This document shows, piece by piece, positions 24,611 to 33,420 of a stretch of 64,000 nt of DNA. Each line of letters opens with the position of its first letter. The first letter of the stretch is position 1. The stretch covers positions 124,001 through 188,000 of the forward strand of contig NZ_JAPEIQ010000011.1 in NCBI RefSeq assembly GCF_026041215.1, in the 5' to 3' direction. The notes beneath the pieces were generated by a model. It made no database searches and was not told where the DNA came from. It saw nothing but the letters and a program-made list of their open reading frames with translations. Both the position numbers and the translations under genes were made by a program. This stretch comes from Hoyosella sp. YIM 151337 (lineage in GTDB: Bacteria > Actinomycetota > Actinomycetes > Mycobacteriales > Mycobacteriaceae).

Positions 24611-24626
24611 CGGCGATCGTTCGCCG
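24611..24626 (+). terminator. Hairpin after bfr
   Basis: CGGCGA-TCGT-TCGCCG is a perfect 6-bp palindrome 14 bases past the bfr stop. No U-run follows, so it is at best a weak terminator or an mRNA 3'-end stabiliser. Confidence 0.4.
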
Positions 24627-24695
24627 ATGCGCTGCTTGGCGTGCTAACGTGAGCCACGCCACAGTAGCTCGGCAAGGTCGCCGTACGCAGGGGGG

Positions 24696-25136
24696 ATGGA
24701 TATGGCCCGGTTCGCTGGCATCCTAACCAGGCGGTTCCCCGTTCCGCGCATGTTCACCGCAATCAGAGACGTCCGGGCTGATGTGAACACGATGGTCGCG
24801 GACGTCAACGACACGATCGGGGAAGTGCGTGACACCGTCAAAACGGTGGAGCGCACGATGTCCGACGTCAGTAAGACCCTCCAGCATCTCGACACGACAC
24901 TCGTTGGCATCGGTGACACACTCGGCAAAGTCCTTCGCGACGCTGAGATTTCGCTCAAGGAATCGGCGACAACGTTGGCTGATGTCAAGCGGCTCCTCGC
25001 CGCGCAGGATTCGACGACCGCCGCTGTCCGGCAGATGCCTGACCTCGCCGCACAGCTCGCGGAGTATGTGAATGCCCTGAACTCGGGCGTAAAGGTGCCG
25101 GAAGAGCAAGGCATCCGCGCGGGCAACTCACGCTGA
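24696..25136 (+). CDS. Small coiled-coil protein of unknown function
   Basis: The 146-aa product begins at ATG 24696 (or ATG 24702) after a G-rich ribosome site. Residues ~20-120 are one long amphipathic helix with heptad spacing (DVNTMVADVNDTIGEVRDTVKTVERTMSDVSKTL), reminiscent of DUF948-type or tape-measure-like helices. There is no clear membrane segment or Cys. I cannot assign a function. It follows bfr by 99 bases with a hairpin between, so it is probably a separate unit. Confidence 0.7.
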   Translation: MDMARFAGILTRRFPVPRMFTAIRDVRADVNTMVADVNDTIGEVRDTVKTVERTMSDVSKTLQHLDTTLVGIGDTLGKVLRDAEISLKESATTLADVKRLLAAQDSTTAAVRQMPDLAAQLAEYVNALNSGVKVPEEQGIRAGNSR

Positions 25137-25198
25137 CTTGCGCCTGCTGCGCGCCGATTGCAGACGACGCCCAGCAGGTGCAGTCGGTAGTCGGTGTG

Positions 25199-25462
25199 CT
25201 ATCTCCCGCCGCGGATCTTTCCGACTGCCCACAACAGGATCACTGCGCCCAGTAGGCACGTCAGGAAGCTGAAGAAAAATCCTGCACTTTCTACGTCCAC
25301 GCCTATCAGGGTGAGGAGAAAGCCGCCGATCAAACCGCCAACCACGCCGACGAGGATGTTGAGCGGGATTCCTTGCTTGTCATCGGTGCCCATGATCTTG
25401 CTGGCGATCCAGCCAGCGAGCCCGCCGATGATAATCCATCCGAGGATGCCTAGACCTAGCAT
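25199..25462 (-). CDS. GlsB/YeaQ/YmgE family (transglycosylase-associated) membrane protein
   Basis: ATG 25462 has AAAGGAG in front; the longer upstream frame is rejected. The 87-aa protein has three hydrophobic segments with Gly-rich packing (GILGWIIIGGLAGWIASKIMG, NILVGVVGGLIGGFLLTLIG, FFSFLTCLLGAVILLWAVGKI), the signature of this stress-linked family. In Enterococcus GlsB accompanies Gls24/Asp23 proteins, which are encoded elsewhere in this window. Precise role unknown. Confidence 0.9.
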   Translation of the reverse strand: MLGLGILGWIIIGGLAGWIASKIMGTDDKQGIPLNILVGVVGGLIGGFLLTLIGVDVESAGFFFSFLTCLLGAVILLWAVGKIRGGR

Positions 25463-25558
25463 GTGATGCTCCTTTGCGTGGGCAGTCGCAGCTCGTTGAT
25501 CTTTGTGATTCGAGCCTAAACCCAAGATCACCACGAGACGGAAACTCAAACATTCTGA

Positions 25559-25588
25559 TATAAATACTTCTTGTGTCTAAGAAGTATT
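25559..25588 (+). promoter_or_regulatory. Leaderless promoter and palindromic operator of the GntR gene
   Basis: TATAAA (25559-25564) is a strong -10 whose predicted start (25571-25573) coincides with the GTG start codon, so the mRNA is probably leaderless. A perfect 10-bp inverted repeat, AATACTTCTT (25563-25572) and AAGAAGTATT (25579-25588), flanks GTGTCT and covers -10, start site and first codons. This is a natural autoregulatory GntR site. Confidence 0.75.
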
Positions 25589-26244
25589 CTTCCGCGGACC
25601 GCGTCTACGAGCGGGTAAAGGAGCAGATCCTCACTGGCGCGCTCGCTGGGGGTGAACTCCTCAGCGAGGGCGAGATCGCCGCTGAGCTCGGCGTCTCGCG
25701 GACGCCGGTGCGGGAGGGTTTCCTGCGCCTTGAGGCTGAGGGGTGGATGCGTCTGTACCCCAAGCGAGGCGCACTTGTCGTGCCCATCGCCGAGGGCGCC
25801 GCGGAGGAACTCGTGGAGGCGCGCTACCTCACCGAGGTGCATGCGATGCGCATGCTTGCCCGTGACAGTTCGGCGCGCACGCGGGTGGCTGCAGCACTGC
25901 GGGAATCACTTAAGCGACTGAAAGAACACCGCGCGTGCGGCGATGTGGGAGCGTTCGCTGCAGAGGATGCGGACTTCCACGCGACGATCGTTGAGGCGTG
26001 CCACAACCGGCTGCTGATCGACTTCTACAAACGGTTGCGCGATAGGCAGCGCCGCATGTCCGCACAGTCGGTCGCGCGTGACACGACGGTGACACCACAG
26101 ATTCTCGACGACCACGAAGCGCTCATCGAGATCGTGGAACGGGGGGATGCCGACGCGTACGCGGACGGCATCTGGGCGCACATGCGGCGTGCTCATCACC
26201 TCGCCGATAGGCCCCGTCCAGATGTGATGTGGCTCGATGGCTGA
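25573..26244 (+). CDS. GntR-family transcriptional regulator (FadR/FCD type)
   Basis: GTG 25573 gives 223 aa. The N-terminal winged helix (YERVKEQILTGALAGGELLSEGEIAAELGVSRTPVREGFLRLEAEGWMRLYPKRGALV) is classic GntR. The C-terminal all-helical FCD effector domain contains the likely metal/ligand residues in EDADFHATIVEACHN and the later His of DDHEALIEI. The gene overlaps the MFS transporter by 8 bases, so it probably controls that exporter and itself through the palindrome over its start. Effector unknown. Confidence 0.93.
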   Translation: MSKKYSSADRVYERVKEQILTGALAGGELLSEGEIAAELGVSRTPVREGFLRLEAEGWMRLYPKRGALVVPIAEGAAEELVEARYLTEVHAMRMLARDSSARTRVAAALRESLKRLKEHRACGDVGAFAAEDADFHATIVEACHNRLLIDFYKRLRDRQRRMSAQSVARDTTVTPQILDDHEALIEIVERGDADAYADGIWAHMRRAHHLADRPRPDVMWLDG

Positions 26245-27493
26245 GGGAGATCGGACGCGCCGGACCGTGCCGCCGTGGATCACAGTCGCTGCAGCCGTGT
26301 TCGCGATCGCGTGGGGAGGCAACGAGTTCACGCCGCTGCTCACGATGTACCGCGTAGAGCATGGCTTCTCCGACTTCATTGTCGACATCCTGTTATTCGC
26401 CTATGTGCTCGGTATCGTGCCGGGCTTACTCCTCGGCGGGCCACTGTCGGACCGGTTCGGGCGCCGCGCGCTCATGCTGCCCGCACCGGTCTTTGCGATC
26501 GCCGGGTCGGCTGTACTCGCGGTCGGTGCGAGCCAGGCTGCCGTGCTGTTTACCGGAAGAGTTCTGTCCGGCATCTCGATCGGTCTCGCTATGGCTGTCG
26601 GCGGAAGCTGGCTGACCGAGCTTTCCCGCGCGCCGTACGATCACCGGGCCCTGGCGAGCGCTGGGCCTCGGCGAATGGCGATGTCGCTCACCGCAGGGTT
26701 CGCACTTGGTGCAGCTGCGGCTGGCGCGCTCGCACAGTGGGGCCCCTGGCCGAGTATTGTTCCCTACGCTGTTCATATTGTGCTTACGGCTGTGGTGCTG
26801 GTGCCGCTCTTCTGGGTTCCGGAGACGCGGGTCAGCATTCCCGCACATGTACGCAGCGCGCCTTTGCTGGCCGATCTGAAGATTCCCTCAGCGGGCCATC
26901 GCCGATTCTGGCTCGTGATCGTCCCTGTGGCGCCGTGGGTTTTCGGGGCCGCTGCGGCAGCGTATGCGGTGCTGCCGAACCTCATGACTGAGCACAGTGC
27001 GGGTATGCCGATAGCGTTCGGCGCCCTTCTGTGTCTGCTGGCGTTAGGTTGCGGGTTCGGTATTCAAGCGCTGGGACGCAAGATCGACAAACCGGGTACT
27101 GCGCGAGGTGTGTTGACCGCTTTCGCACTGCTTGTCGCGGCGCTGCCGCTTGCCGCATTCGCCGCGGCAACCCTGAGCGTGCCGCTGGTGATAGCAGCAG
27201 CGTGTGTGCTCGGAGCGGGATACGGTATGGCACTCGTGGCTGGACTGCTTGAGGTGCAGCGGGTCGCGACACCAGATGATCTCGCGGGACTCAACGCGGT
27301 CTTCTATTCGCTGAGTTATCTAGGTTTCGCGGTGCCGGCTGCTATGGCGCTCGGTGCCCAGGTTGTCAGCTACCCCGCCATGTTCATGGGCGGAGCGGTT
27401 GTTGCCGCACTCAGTTTCGCTCTTGTCCTCGCTGGCAGCCGCATATCGCCGACGCAGGCGCTCAAGGCAAATCTGGCAAGGGTTTCGACCTGA
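26237..27493 (+). CDS. MFS transporter
   Basis: The 418-aa protein has about twelve membrane segments. Motif A (GGPLSDRFGRRALML) follows helix 2. NEFTPLLTMYRVEHGFS near the start is like that of several actinobacterial drug/metabolite exporters. The short cytosolic loop after helix 6 is basic. Co-translation with the GntR regulator (ATG 26237 lies inside its end) suggests substrate-induced export or uptake; the substrate cannot be read from sequence. The last 32 bases overlap the convergent peptidase gene. Confidence 0.9.
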   Translation: MAEGDRTRRTVPPWITVAAAVFAIAWGGNEFTPLLTMYRVEHGFSDFIVDILLFAYVLGIVPGLLLGGPLSDRFGRRALMLPAPVFAIAGSAVLAVGASQAAVLFTGRVLSGISIGLAMAVGGSWLTELSRAPYDHRALASAGPRRMAMSLTAGFALGAAAAGALAQWGPWPSIVPYAVHIVLTAVVLVPLFWVPETRVSIPAHVRSAPLLADLKIPSAGHRRFWLVIVPVAPWVFGAAAAAYAVLPNLMTEHSAGMPIAFGALLCLLALGCGFGIQALGRKIDKPGTARGVLTAFALLVAALPLAAFAAATLSVPLVIAAACVLGAGYGMALVAGLLEVQRVATPDDLAGLNAVFYSLSYLGFAVPAAMALGAQVVSYPAMFMGGAVVAALSFALVLAGSRISPTQALKANLARVST

Positions 27494-28826
27494 GCCAATC
27501 AGTCCACAAATCGGCGAGGGACTGGCGGCTGTACAGCGCCGCGAGGCCGACGAAATCGTCCGTGGTTGCGATCGAGTGCCTGTACCGGTTTGTCCAGTCT
27601 TGCAGCAGCGCGAAGAATGCCTCATCGCCGATGCGCGTTCGCAGTGCGTGCAGGGTGAGGGCGCCACGCTTGTACACGCGGTCGTCGAACATTCGCTTCG
27701 AACCCGGATCTGCGAGGACAAGGTCTTGCGGTGACCTCTTCAGCTTGTCCCAGTAGTGGCGGGCCCATTCTTTCGCGGTGGGCCCGTCACTTCCTTCGGA
27801 CCAGAGCCACTCCGCGTAACACGCAAACCCCTCGTGCAGCCAAATATCCGCCCACGTAGAGGCTGTCACGCTGTTGCCGAACCACTGGTGTGCGAGTTCG
27901 TGCGCGATCAGCCGTTCGGAATGCTGCTTTCCGTCGCAGTGATTCGCGCCGAATACGGACAGACACTGCGCTTCCAGTGGGATTTCAAGCGGATCCTCAG
28001 TGACGACCACCGAATAGCCGCTGCTGAAAGGGTATGGACCGAAGAGCTTAGTGAAAAGCTTGATCATTCGGCGCTGACGCGCGAAGTCGATCTCGAAATT
28101 CCCGCGCAGTGCAGGGGGTACCGCGGCTTTCATCCGCACCGGTGACGGCGCAATTTCCTGCACCACGTATGAGCCGATCTGTACTGTCGCGAGGTAGGTC
28201 GACATTGGTTCAGGCTGCTCATAAACCCACGTGGTCGTGCCGGCGTGGGTTTTGCGACTGTGCAAGGTGCCGTTGGACAGAGCGGCGTACGCCGACTCGG
28301 TGGTGATGCTGATTCGATAGCTGGCTTTCGCGCTCGGGTGATCGTTACACGGAAACCAGGTGGGTGCACCATTGGGCTGGTTCGCAGTGAGAACCCCGTC
28401 CGTGAGTTCTTCCCATCCGATCGTTCCGAACTGGTTGACGACGGGCCGCGGCCGCCCAGCGTACTTGACCTCAGTAACCAGCTGGCCACCTGCTGGTATC
28501 GGGACGCGCGGGGTGATGCGCAGCTTCCCGGCCTTGTGGCTGAATCGAGCCGGGGCGGCGCCATTGACACGCACCTTGGCCACCTTCAGCGCCGCTGAGA
28601 GGTCGAGCGCGTAACGGTCGAGCGTTTCGGTCGTCACCGCGGTGATCGTCGTATCCGCTTCAAGACGATTCGTGGATACCCGGTAATTCAGGTCGAGCTC
28701 ATAGCGCGACACTCGGTACCCGTTGTTTCCGCTGGTCGGGACGTATGGGTCGACAGCGGAGCTGGTACGGGTAAGTGGCCGGGCCACGTCGGCGTCCTCC
28801 CTGGAGACGAGTGAACGATCAGTCAC
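27462..28826 (-). CDS. M1-family zinc metallopeptidase (aminopeptidase N-like)
   Basis: GTG 28826 overlaps the end of the upstream pls-like gene by 8 bases and fixes the start (454 aa). The N-terminal beta domain (YELDLNYRVSTNRLEADTTITAV) precedes the catalytic motif HELAHQW with a downstream Glu in WLHEGFACYAEW, completing the HExxH-x18-E zinc site. The exopeptidase GxMEN motif is replaced by EIPLEAQ, and the protein is about half the length of PepN, so it may be specialised. It lacks a signal peptide. It is third in the marR-pls-peptidase operon. Confidence 0.9.
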   Translation of the reverse strand: MTDRSLVSREDADVARPLTRTSSAVDPYVPTSGNNGYRVSRYELDLNYRVSTNRLEADTTITAVTTETLDRYALDLSAALKVAKVRVNGAAPARFSHKAGKLRITPRVPIPAGGQLVTEVKYAGRPRPVVNQFGTIGWEELTDGVLTANQPNGAPTWFPCNDHPSAKASYRISITTESAYAALSNGTLHSRKTHAGTTTWVYEQPEPMSTYLATVQIGSYVVQEIAPSPVRMKAAVPPALRGNFEIDFARQRRMIKLFTKLFGPYPFSSGYSVVVTEDPLEIPLEAQCLSVFGANHCDGKQHSERLIAHELAHQWFGNSVTASTWADIWLHEGFACYAEWLWSEGSDGPTAKEWARHYWDKLKRSPQDLVLADPGSKRMFDDRVYKRGALTLHALRTRIGDEAFFALLQDWTNRYRHSIATTDDFVGLAALYSRQSLADLWTDWLRSKPLPDLP

Positions 28827-31800
28827 GTCGCTCGGTTTCCCACGGTGCGATGGGGTTACCCTGCCATCGCGTACCAGGCGGTACCATGTCACCGCGCATC
28901 AGCAGCGATGCCGGACCGAGTGTGGCCCCGGACCCGATCGCTGATGCAGGCAAGATCACGCTGTGTGAACCGAGCGTGGCGCCAGCACCGATCTCAACCG
29001 GCCCCACACTCATGACCCTGTCATGGAATAGGTGCGTTTGCACGACGGAGCCTCGGTTGACGGTGGCTCCGGAGCCGATGCTGACGAGATCAGCCTCAGG
29101 CAGCCAGTACGTTTCGCACCAGCATCCACGCCCAACTTGCGCTCCCATCCCGCGGAGCCACAGGTTCAGCGCCGGCGAGCCGCTGCAAATGCGTGCGTAC
29201 CAGGGCGCCGCCAGCACTTCCGTGAACGTGTCGGCCAGCTCATTGCGCCAGACGAATCCGCTCCACAGAGGTGTTTCGTGGGCGCGGATTCGGCCGACGA
29301 GCAGCCATTTCGCACAAATGGTGACTATCGCGGCCAGCGCGGCCGCGATTGCGGCGAGTCCGGTGCTGGCTGCGAGGGCGGCCGTGAATCCGTAGCTCGC
29401 TGTGGTGGCGATGAGTCCGCCGACGAGGGCCGCGCCCAGACCAAATGTGACGGTGACAGGTATCACACGACCCAATTCGACCGTGGCCCGCAGTGCGCGC
29501 AGCCGCAATGGGGGCGCGAAAGTCCTGCGCTCCGTTTTGGCCTCAGCTTTGCGGCGGCGCAGCTTCACAGGTGGGCTGCCGAGCCAGGACGAACCGCGTT
29601 TCGCATTCTCCGGCGCAGCGGACAGGACCGCAACAAGACCGTTCTTCGGAACCTTCCGCCCCGGTCCCGCCATTCCTGAGTTGCCGAGGAATGCGCGCTT
29701 GCCGACTTTGGCGGTTCCGATGTTCACCCAGCCGTTGCCGAGTTCGTACCCCGCGACCAGAGTGTCATCAGCGAGGAAGGCGCCATCAGCGATTGTCGTG
29801 AACTTGGGGAGCAACAGCACGGTTGATGCTTCCACGTTGCGGCCCACCTTGGCGCCGAGTAACCGCAGCCAGGCTGGGGTGAGAGTACTCGCGTAGACCG
29901 GAAAGAGGAATGTTCGCGCGGCATCGGCGAGACGTTCGGAAGCCCACGCCTGCCAGCCGCTGCGGCTGCGCACCGGATAAGTGCCGGGCGCCAGACCGAT
30001 CGCCAGCAGCCGCATACACGCCACCACAAGGGCCGCAAAGATCACCGCGCTGAGGATCGCGCCGAGTGGGATCCACAACAGGAACGGGATCAGCGCATCA
30101 CTGGGTCCAGCGGTCGGGCTGAGCAGCGCCGCGAGAATCAAAAGAGCTGGCACCAGTGCGATAAAGGGCAGTGACGCTAGCCCGATCGCTGTCAACCCGT
30201 AAATAGGCACCCATCTGCGCGCAGCTGGGGGTGCGCTGCGCGGCCACCATTCGTCTGCCCGGCCGAGGCGCGCGGCGGGGGACCCGGCCCACCGCTCACC
30301 AGCGGGGATCCGTCCGGAAACAGCTGAACCCGGCTCCACGCGGGCGTCCTTGCCGACGCGTGCGCCAGGCAGCAGCACGGAGCGGGCGCCGACGGCCGAA
30401 CGTGTCCCTACAAAGATCCGGCCCACATGCACTACATCACCGTCAACCCAATAACCGGACAAATCCGTTTCCGGTTCGATTGCCGCGCCGTTACCGACCT
30501 CGAGCATTCCCGTGACCGGCGGAATCGTGTGGAGGCTGACGCGTTTGCCCACCTGTGCGCCGAGTGCCCGCGCGTACCAGGTCATCCACGGTGCGCAGGA
30601 TAACCCCGTGGCTCCGACTGCATCTGCGACTCGTTCAGCAAGCCAAATTCGGAGATGCGCGGCGCCGCCGCGCGGGTGGGTACCAGGCTGGATCCGGGAC
30701 AGCAGCGCACGTGCGATCAGTGCTGTCAGTGCGATTCGTCCGGGCGGTGTCAGAAGCAGCACTGTCAGCACCGCGAGTAGTGGTGCGGGCACGGTCGGCA
30801 GCCAGCTGACGGGGGAAAGCAGGGCGCCCAGGGTGCTTAGCAGCGCTGCCCAGGTAGCCCATTGCGCGCCAGTCAGGGCAAGCGGCACGGCGAGCAACAC
30901 GGTTTGCGCGGCCTGGCTTATCCGGCTTTGCGGCGTGACGGTCCGAGCCGCGGCTGATGGAGCGGGTTCGGCCTGTTCAAGGTGCGCAGCGAGGTCGCAC
31001 AAGCGGTGGTGGTCGTAAAGCTGGGCAACTGTCATTCCCGGGTGCCGCGCCCGCAGGCGCGACACAAGCTGCGCCGCGGTCAGCGAACTCCCGCCCAATT
31101 CGAAGAAATCAGCGTCGCCATCGCTCACATCGGCGCCGAGCGTGTCATTCCACAGCGCGGCGAGCCAGGACTCCGTCTCGGTCAGCCCGGTCGGCGCCGT
31201 GTGCTCGACGGATGGCAGCGGCCATGGCAGTGCGTGGCGGTCAACCTTTCCGGAGGTCCGAATGGGCAGCTCCTCGAGCACGGCGAGTCGCGGAACCAGC
31301 GCCGCAGGCAGATTTTCGGCCAGCTGGGCACGCGCTGCCGAGGTATCGAAATCTGCCCCACCGGTGGCGAGGTAGCCCACGAGCACCGGTGACCCGGAGT
31401 TTGTGCGCTGGATCGTCGCCGCCGCCGCGATGACGCCCGGCAGGTCTTGCAGCAACGCGTCAATCTCACCAAGTTCGACCCGGCGTCCCCCGATTTTGAC
31501 CTGGTCATCGGCGCGACCGAGGAACAGCAGACCTTCAGGTTCGTAACGAACAAGATCTCCGCTGCGGTAGGCGCGCGCCCAGCCGAGCTGTGGCAGGGGT
31601 GCGTATTTGGCACGGTCCTTATCCGCATCCAGGTACCGCGCGAGCCCCACGCCGCCGATGACGAGTTCACCGACCTCGCCCGAACGAACGGGTGCGCCGT
31701 CGGTCCCAATGACAGCCAGATCCCAGCCGTCGAGCGGCAGGCCGATCCGTATCGGCTCGCCAGGCGTCAGCGGGGCGGCGCAGGCCACGACTGTGGCCTC

Positions 31801-32772
31801 TGTGGGGCCGTAGGTGTTCCACATCTCCCGGCCTGGGCTATGCAGCCGGGTCACCAGTTCTGGCGGGCAGGCTTCGCCACCGAAGATCAGTAAGCGCACA
31901 GCATCGAGTGATTCCGGGGGCCATAACGCTGCGAGGGTCGGGACTGTCGACACCACCGTCAGTTGTCGTTCGACGAGCCACGGACCCAGCTCAGAGCCGC
32001 TTCGTACGAGTGACCGCGGCGCGGGAACGAGGCATGCGCCGCTGCGCCAGGCCAGCCACATTTCTTCACACGAGGCGTCGAATGCGACGGAAAGCCCGGC
32101 CAGCACGCGATCCCCAGGCCCGAGGGGCCGCTCCTGAAGAAAAAGCCGCGCCTCAGCGTCAGCGAAAGCGGCTGCGCTCCTGTGGGTTACTGCGACACCT
32201 TTTGGCACGCCCGTTGATCCGGAGGTGAAGATGATCCAGGCTTCGTCCGCTGGCTGTGGCGCGCGCCCGGAACCGCGCCGATCCGGCACTGCCCTGTGGG
32301 GTGCAGGTTCGAACCCTGAGTCGGTAATCACTCCGGCGACGCCGGCTTCACCGAAAACCAGCGTTGCCCGGTCCGGTGGATCGTCCGCATCGACAGGCAC
32401 ATACGCAGCACCGGCTGTGAGAATGCCAAGGATGCTGACGTAGAGGTCGGCGGTGCCGGATGTCATGCGAATACCAACTCGATCACCGGCTCCGATGCCG
32501 TGGCGCTGCAGCTCGGTGGAGATCTTGCTGGCCGCTGCGGTGAGTTCGCGGTAGGTGAGTACGTCAGTGCCTGCGTCTAGCGCAGGCGCGTCTGGGTGGG
32601 CGCATGCAACGGACTCGATGATATCCAAAAGTGTTCGTGCAGCGGGTGCGCGGTGTGCGGCCAGAAGCGGCTGCTGGCGCTGCCTTGGCCCGGCAATTGG
32701 GTGAGAGTCGGGGAGGAGTTCGAGATCGTCGCGTGAAGGTGAGTGCGCGGCAGTTGCCGTCGTGAAAGTCAT
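28819..32772 (-). CDS. NRPS-like Pls/PosA-type protein: adenylation, carrier, membrane and hexapeptide-repeat domains
   Basis: The 1317-aa protein opens with an adenylation domain: IFTSGSTGVPKGVAVTHRS (A3), NTYGPTEATV (A5), YRSGDLVRYEPEGLLFLGRADDQ and VKIGGRRVELGEID (A7-A8), and TSGKVDRHALP (A10). A carrier domain follows (FFELGGSSLTAAQLVSRL, phosphopantetheine Ser, near residue 550). The last ~700 residues have several membrane helices and three left-handed beta-helix regions (for example GARSVLLPGARVGKDARVEPGSAVSG), as in poly-lysine synthetase-type enzymes. There is no condensation or thioesterase domain. Product unknown; probably an amino-acid homopolymer or aminoacylated molecule. Overlaps marR and the peptidase gene. 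Confidence 0.92.
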   Translation of the reverse strand: MTFTTATAAHSPSRDDLELLPDSHPIAGPRQRQQPLLAAHRAPAARTLLDIIESVACAHPDAPALDAGTDVLTYRELTAAASKISTELQRHGIGAGDRVGIRMTSGTADLYVSILGILTAGAAYVPVDADDPPDRATLVFGEAGVAGVITDSGFEPAPHRAVPDRRGSGRAPQPADEAWIIFTSGSTGVPKGVAVTHRSAAAFADAEARLFLQERPLGPGDRVLAGLSVAFDASCEEMWLAWRSGACLVPAPRSLVRSGSELGPWLVERQLTVVSTVPTLAALWPPESLDAVRLLIFGGEACPPELVTRLHSPGREMWNTYGPTEATVVACAAPLTPGEPIRIGLPLDGWDLAVIGTDGAPVRSGEVGELVIGGVGLARYLDADKDRAKYAPLPQLGWARAYRSGDLVRYEPEGLLFLGRADDQVKIGGRRVELGEIDALLQDLPGVIAAAATIQRTNSGSPVLVGYLATGGADFDTSAARAQLAENLPAALVPRLAVLEELPIRTSGKVDRHALPWPLPSVEHTAPTGLTETESWLAALWNDTLGADVSDGDADFFELGGSSLTAAQLVSRLRARHPGMTVAQLYDHHRLCDLAAHLEQAEPAPSAAARTVTPQSRISQAAQTVLLAVPLALTGAQWATWAALLSTLGALLSPVSWLPTVPAPLLAVLTVLLLTPPGRIALTALIARALLSRIQPGTHPRGGAAHLRIWLAERVADAVGATGLSCAPWMTWYARALGAQVGKRVSLHTIPPVTGMLEVGNGAAIEPETDLSGYWVDGDVVHVGRIFVGTRSAVGARSVLLPGARVGKDARVEPGSAVSGRIPAGERWAGSPAARLGRADEWWPRSAPPAARRWVPIYGLTAIGLASLPFIALVPALLILAALLSPTAGPSDALIPFLLWIPLGAILSAVIFAALVVACMRLLAIGLAPGTYPVRSRSGWQAWASERLADAARTFLFPVYASTLTPAWLRLLGAKVGRNVEASTVLLLPKFTTIADGAFLADDTLVAGYELGNGWVNIGTAKVGKRAFLGNSGMAGPGRKVPKNGLVAVLSAAPENAKRGSSWLGSPPVKLRRRKAEAKTERRTFAPPLRLRALRATVELGRVIPVTVTFGLGAALVGGLIATTASYGFTAALAASTGLAAIAAALAAIVTICAKWLLVGRIRAHETPLWSGFVWRNELADTFTEVLAAPWYARICSGSPALNLWLRGMGAQVGRGCWCETYWLPEADLVSIGSGATVNRGSVVQTHLFHDRVMSVGPVEIGAGATLGSHSVILPASAIGSGATLGPASLLMRGDMVPPGTRWQGNPIAPWETERRD

Positions 32773-33236
32773 TCTCCGGTACCTTTCAGTGCTGACTCGC
32801 CGGACAGCGTCAGCACCTTGAGTGCCAGGCGGCGAAAGGTGTGCCGTTCCTTCTTGGTGAGCGGGCGGAAAGCGCTATCAATCGCCGACTCGACGATCGT
32901 TGCGCTTTCCGCGCACGCCGCACGCCCCGCTTTGGTGAGATGCAGCGTGTGCTTGCGCCGGTCCTTCTTGTCGCGCGACCGGGTGAGTAATTCCCGCTCT
33001 TCAAGATCGTCGACGATGCGGACCATGTCACTCCGGTCGATCGCCAAGGCGTTGCAGACCTGCTGCTGGGACAGCGGCTGGTGTGCCAGCTGGTTGAGAA
33101 TCCAGTGGGTACGCAAGGTGAAGCCTGCGTCCGCGAGCGGTCGTTCTACCTGTTCCCGCACGACCCGGTGAAGCTGTGCGATCACGAATTCTGTGCCGCT
33201 CGGCGCGGAATCCTGCAGCAAGTCTGTTTTTGGCAC
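32769..33236 (-). CDS. MarR-family transcriptional regulator
   Basis: GTG 33236 (or GTG 33239) gives 155 aa; the long frame above it crosses a divergent promoter and is rejected. The winged helix reads LSQQQVCNALAIDRSDMVRIVDDLEERELLTRSRDKKDRRKHTLHLT, with the DxR wing typical of MarR. Its stop overlaps the ATG of the pls-like gene (ATGA), so it very likely controls this operon and possibly the divergent lipoprotein gene. Ligand unknown. Confidence 0.9.
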   Translation of the reverse strand: MPKTDLLQDSAPSGTEFVIAQLHRVVREQVERPLADAGFTLRTHWILNQLAHQPLSQQQVCNALAIDRSDMVRIVDDLEERELLTRSRDKKDRRKHTLHLTKAGRAACAESATIVESAIDSAFRPLTKKERHTFRRLALKVLTLSGESALKGTGE

Positions 33237-33380
33237 CACGACAACGTACAGGTTCGCGGGGCCAATAAACAATTGGACACACCCGCAATATCGGAAGTCG
33301 GGGGAAAGTGTCGCGGTTATTACGGCTACTCTTGTTGGGAAGAAACATTGGGCGCAATGTCGGAAATGGGTGATGTGTGC

Positions 33381-33403
33381 CCGGCCTGACGGAGCCAGGC
33401 CGG
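33381..33403 (+). other. Hairpin in the leader of the solute-binding protein gene
   Basis: CCGGCCTG (33381-33388) pairs perfectly with CAGGCCGG (33396-33403) over a 7-base loop, ending 17 bases before the GTG start. It could regulate translation or be an operator; no U-run follows. Confidence 0.4.
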
Positions 33404-33420
33404 CTGTGAAGGGGGAGGCT

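Noticed and set aside
33193-33420. N-terminal extension of the solute-binding lipoprotein
   Set aside because: It would overlap marR and destroy the signal peptide; GTG 33421 with GGGGGAGG gives a proper lipoprotein start.
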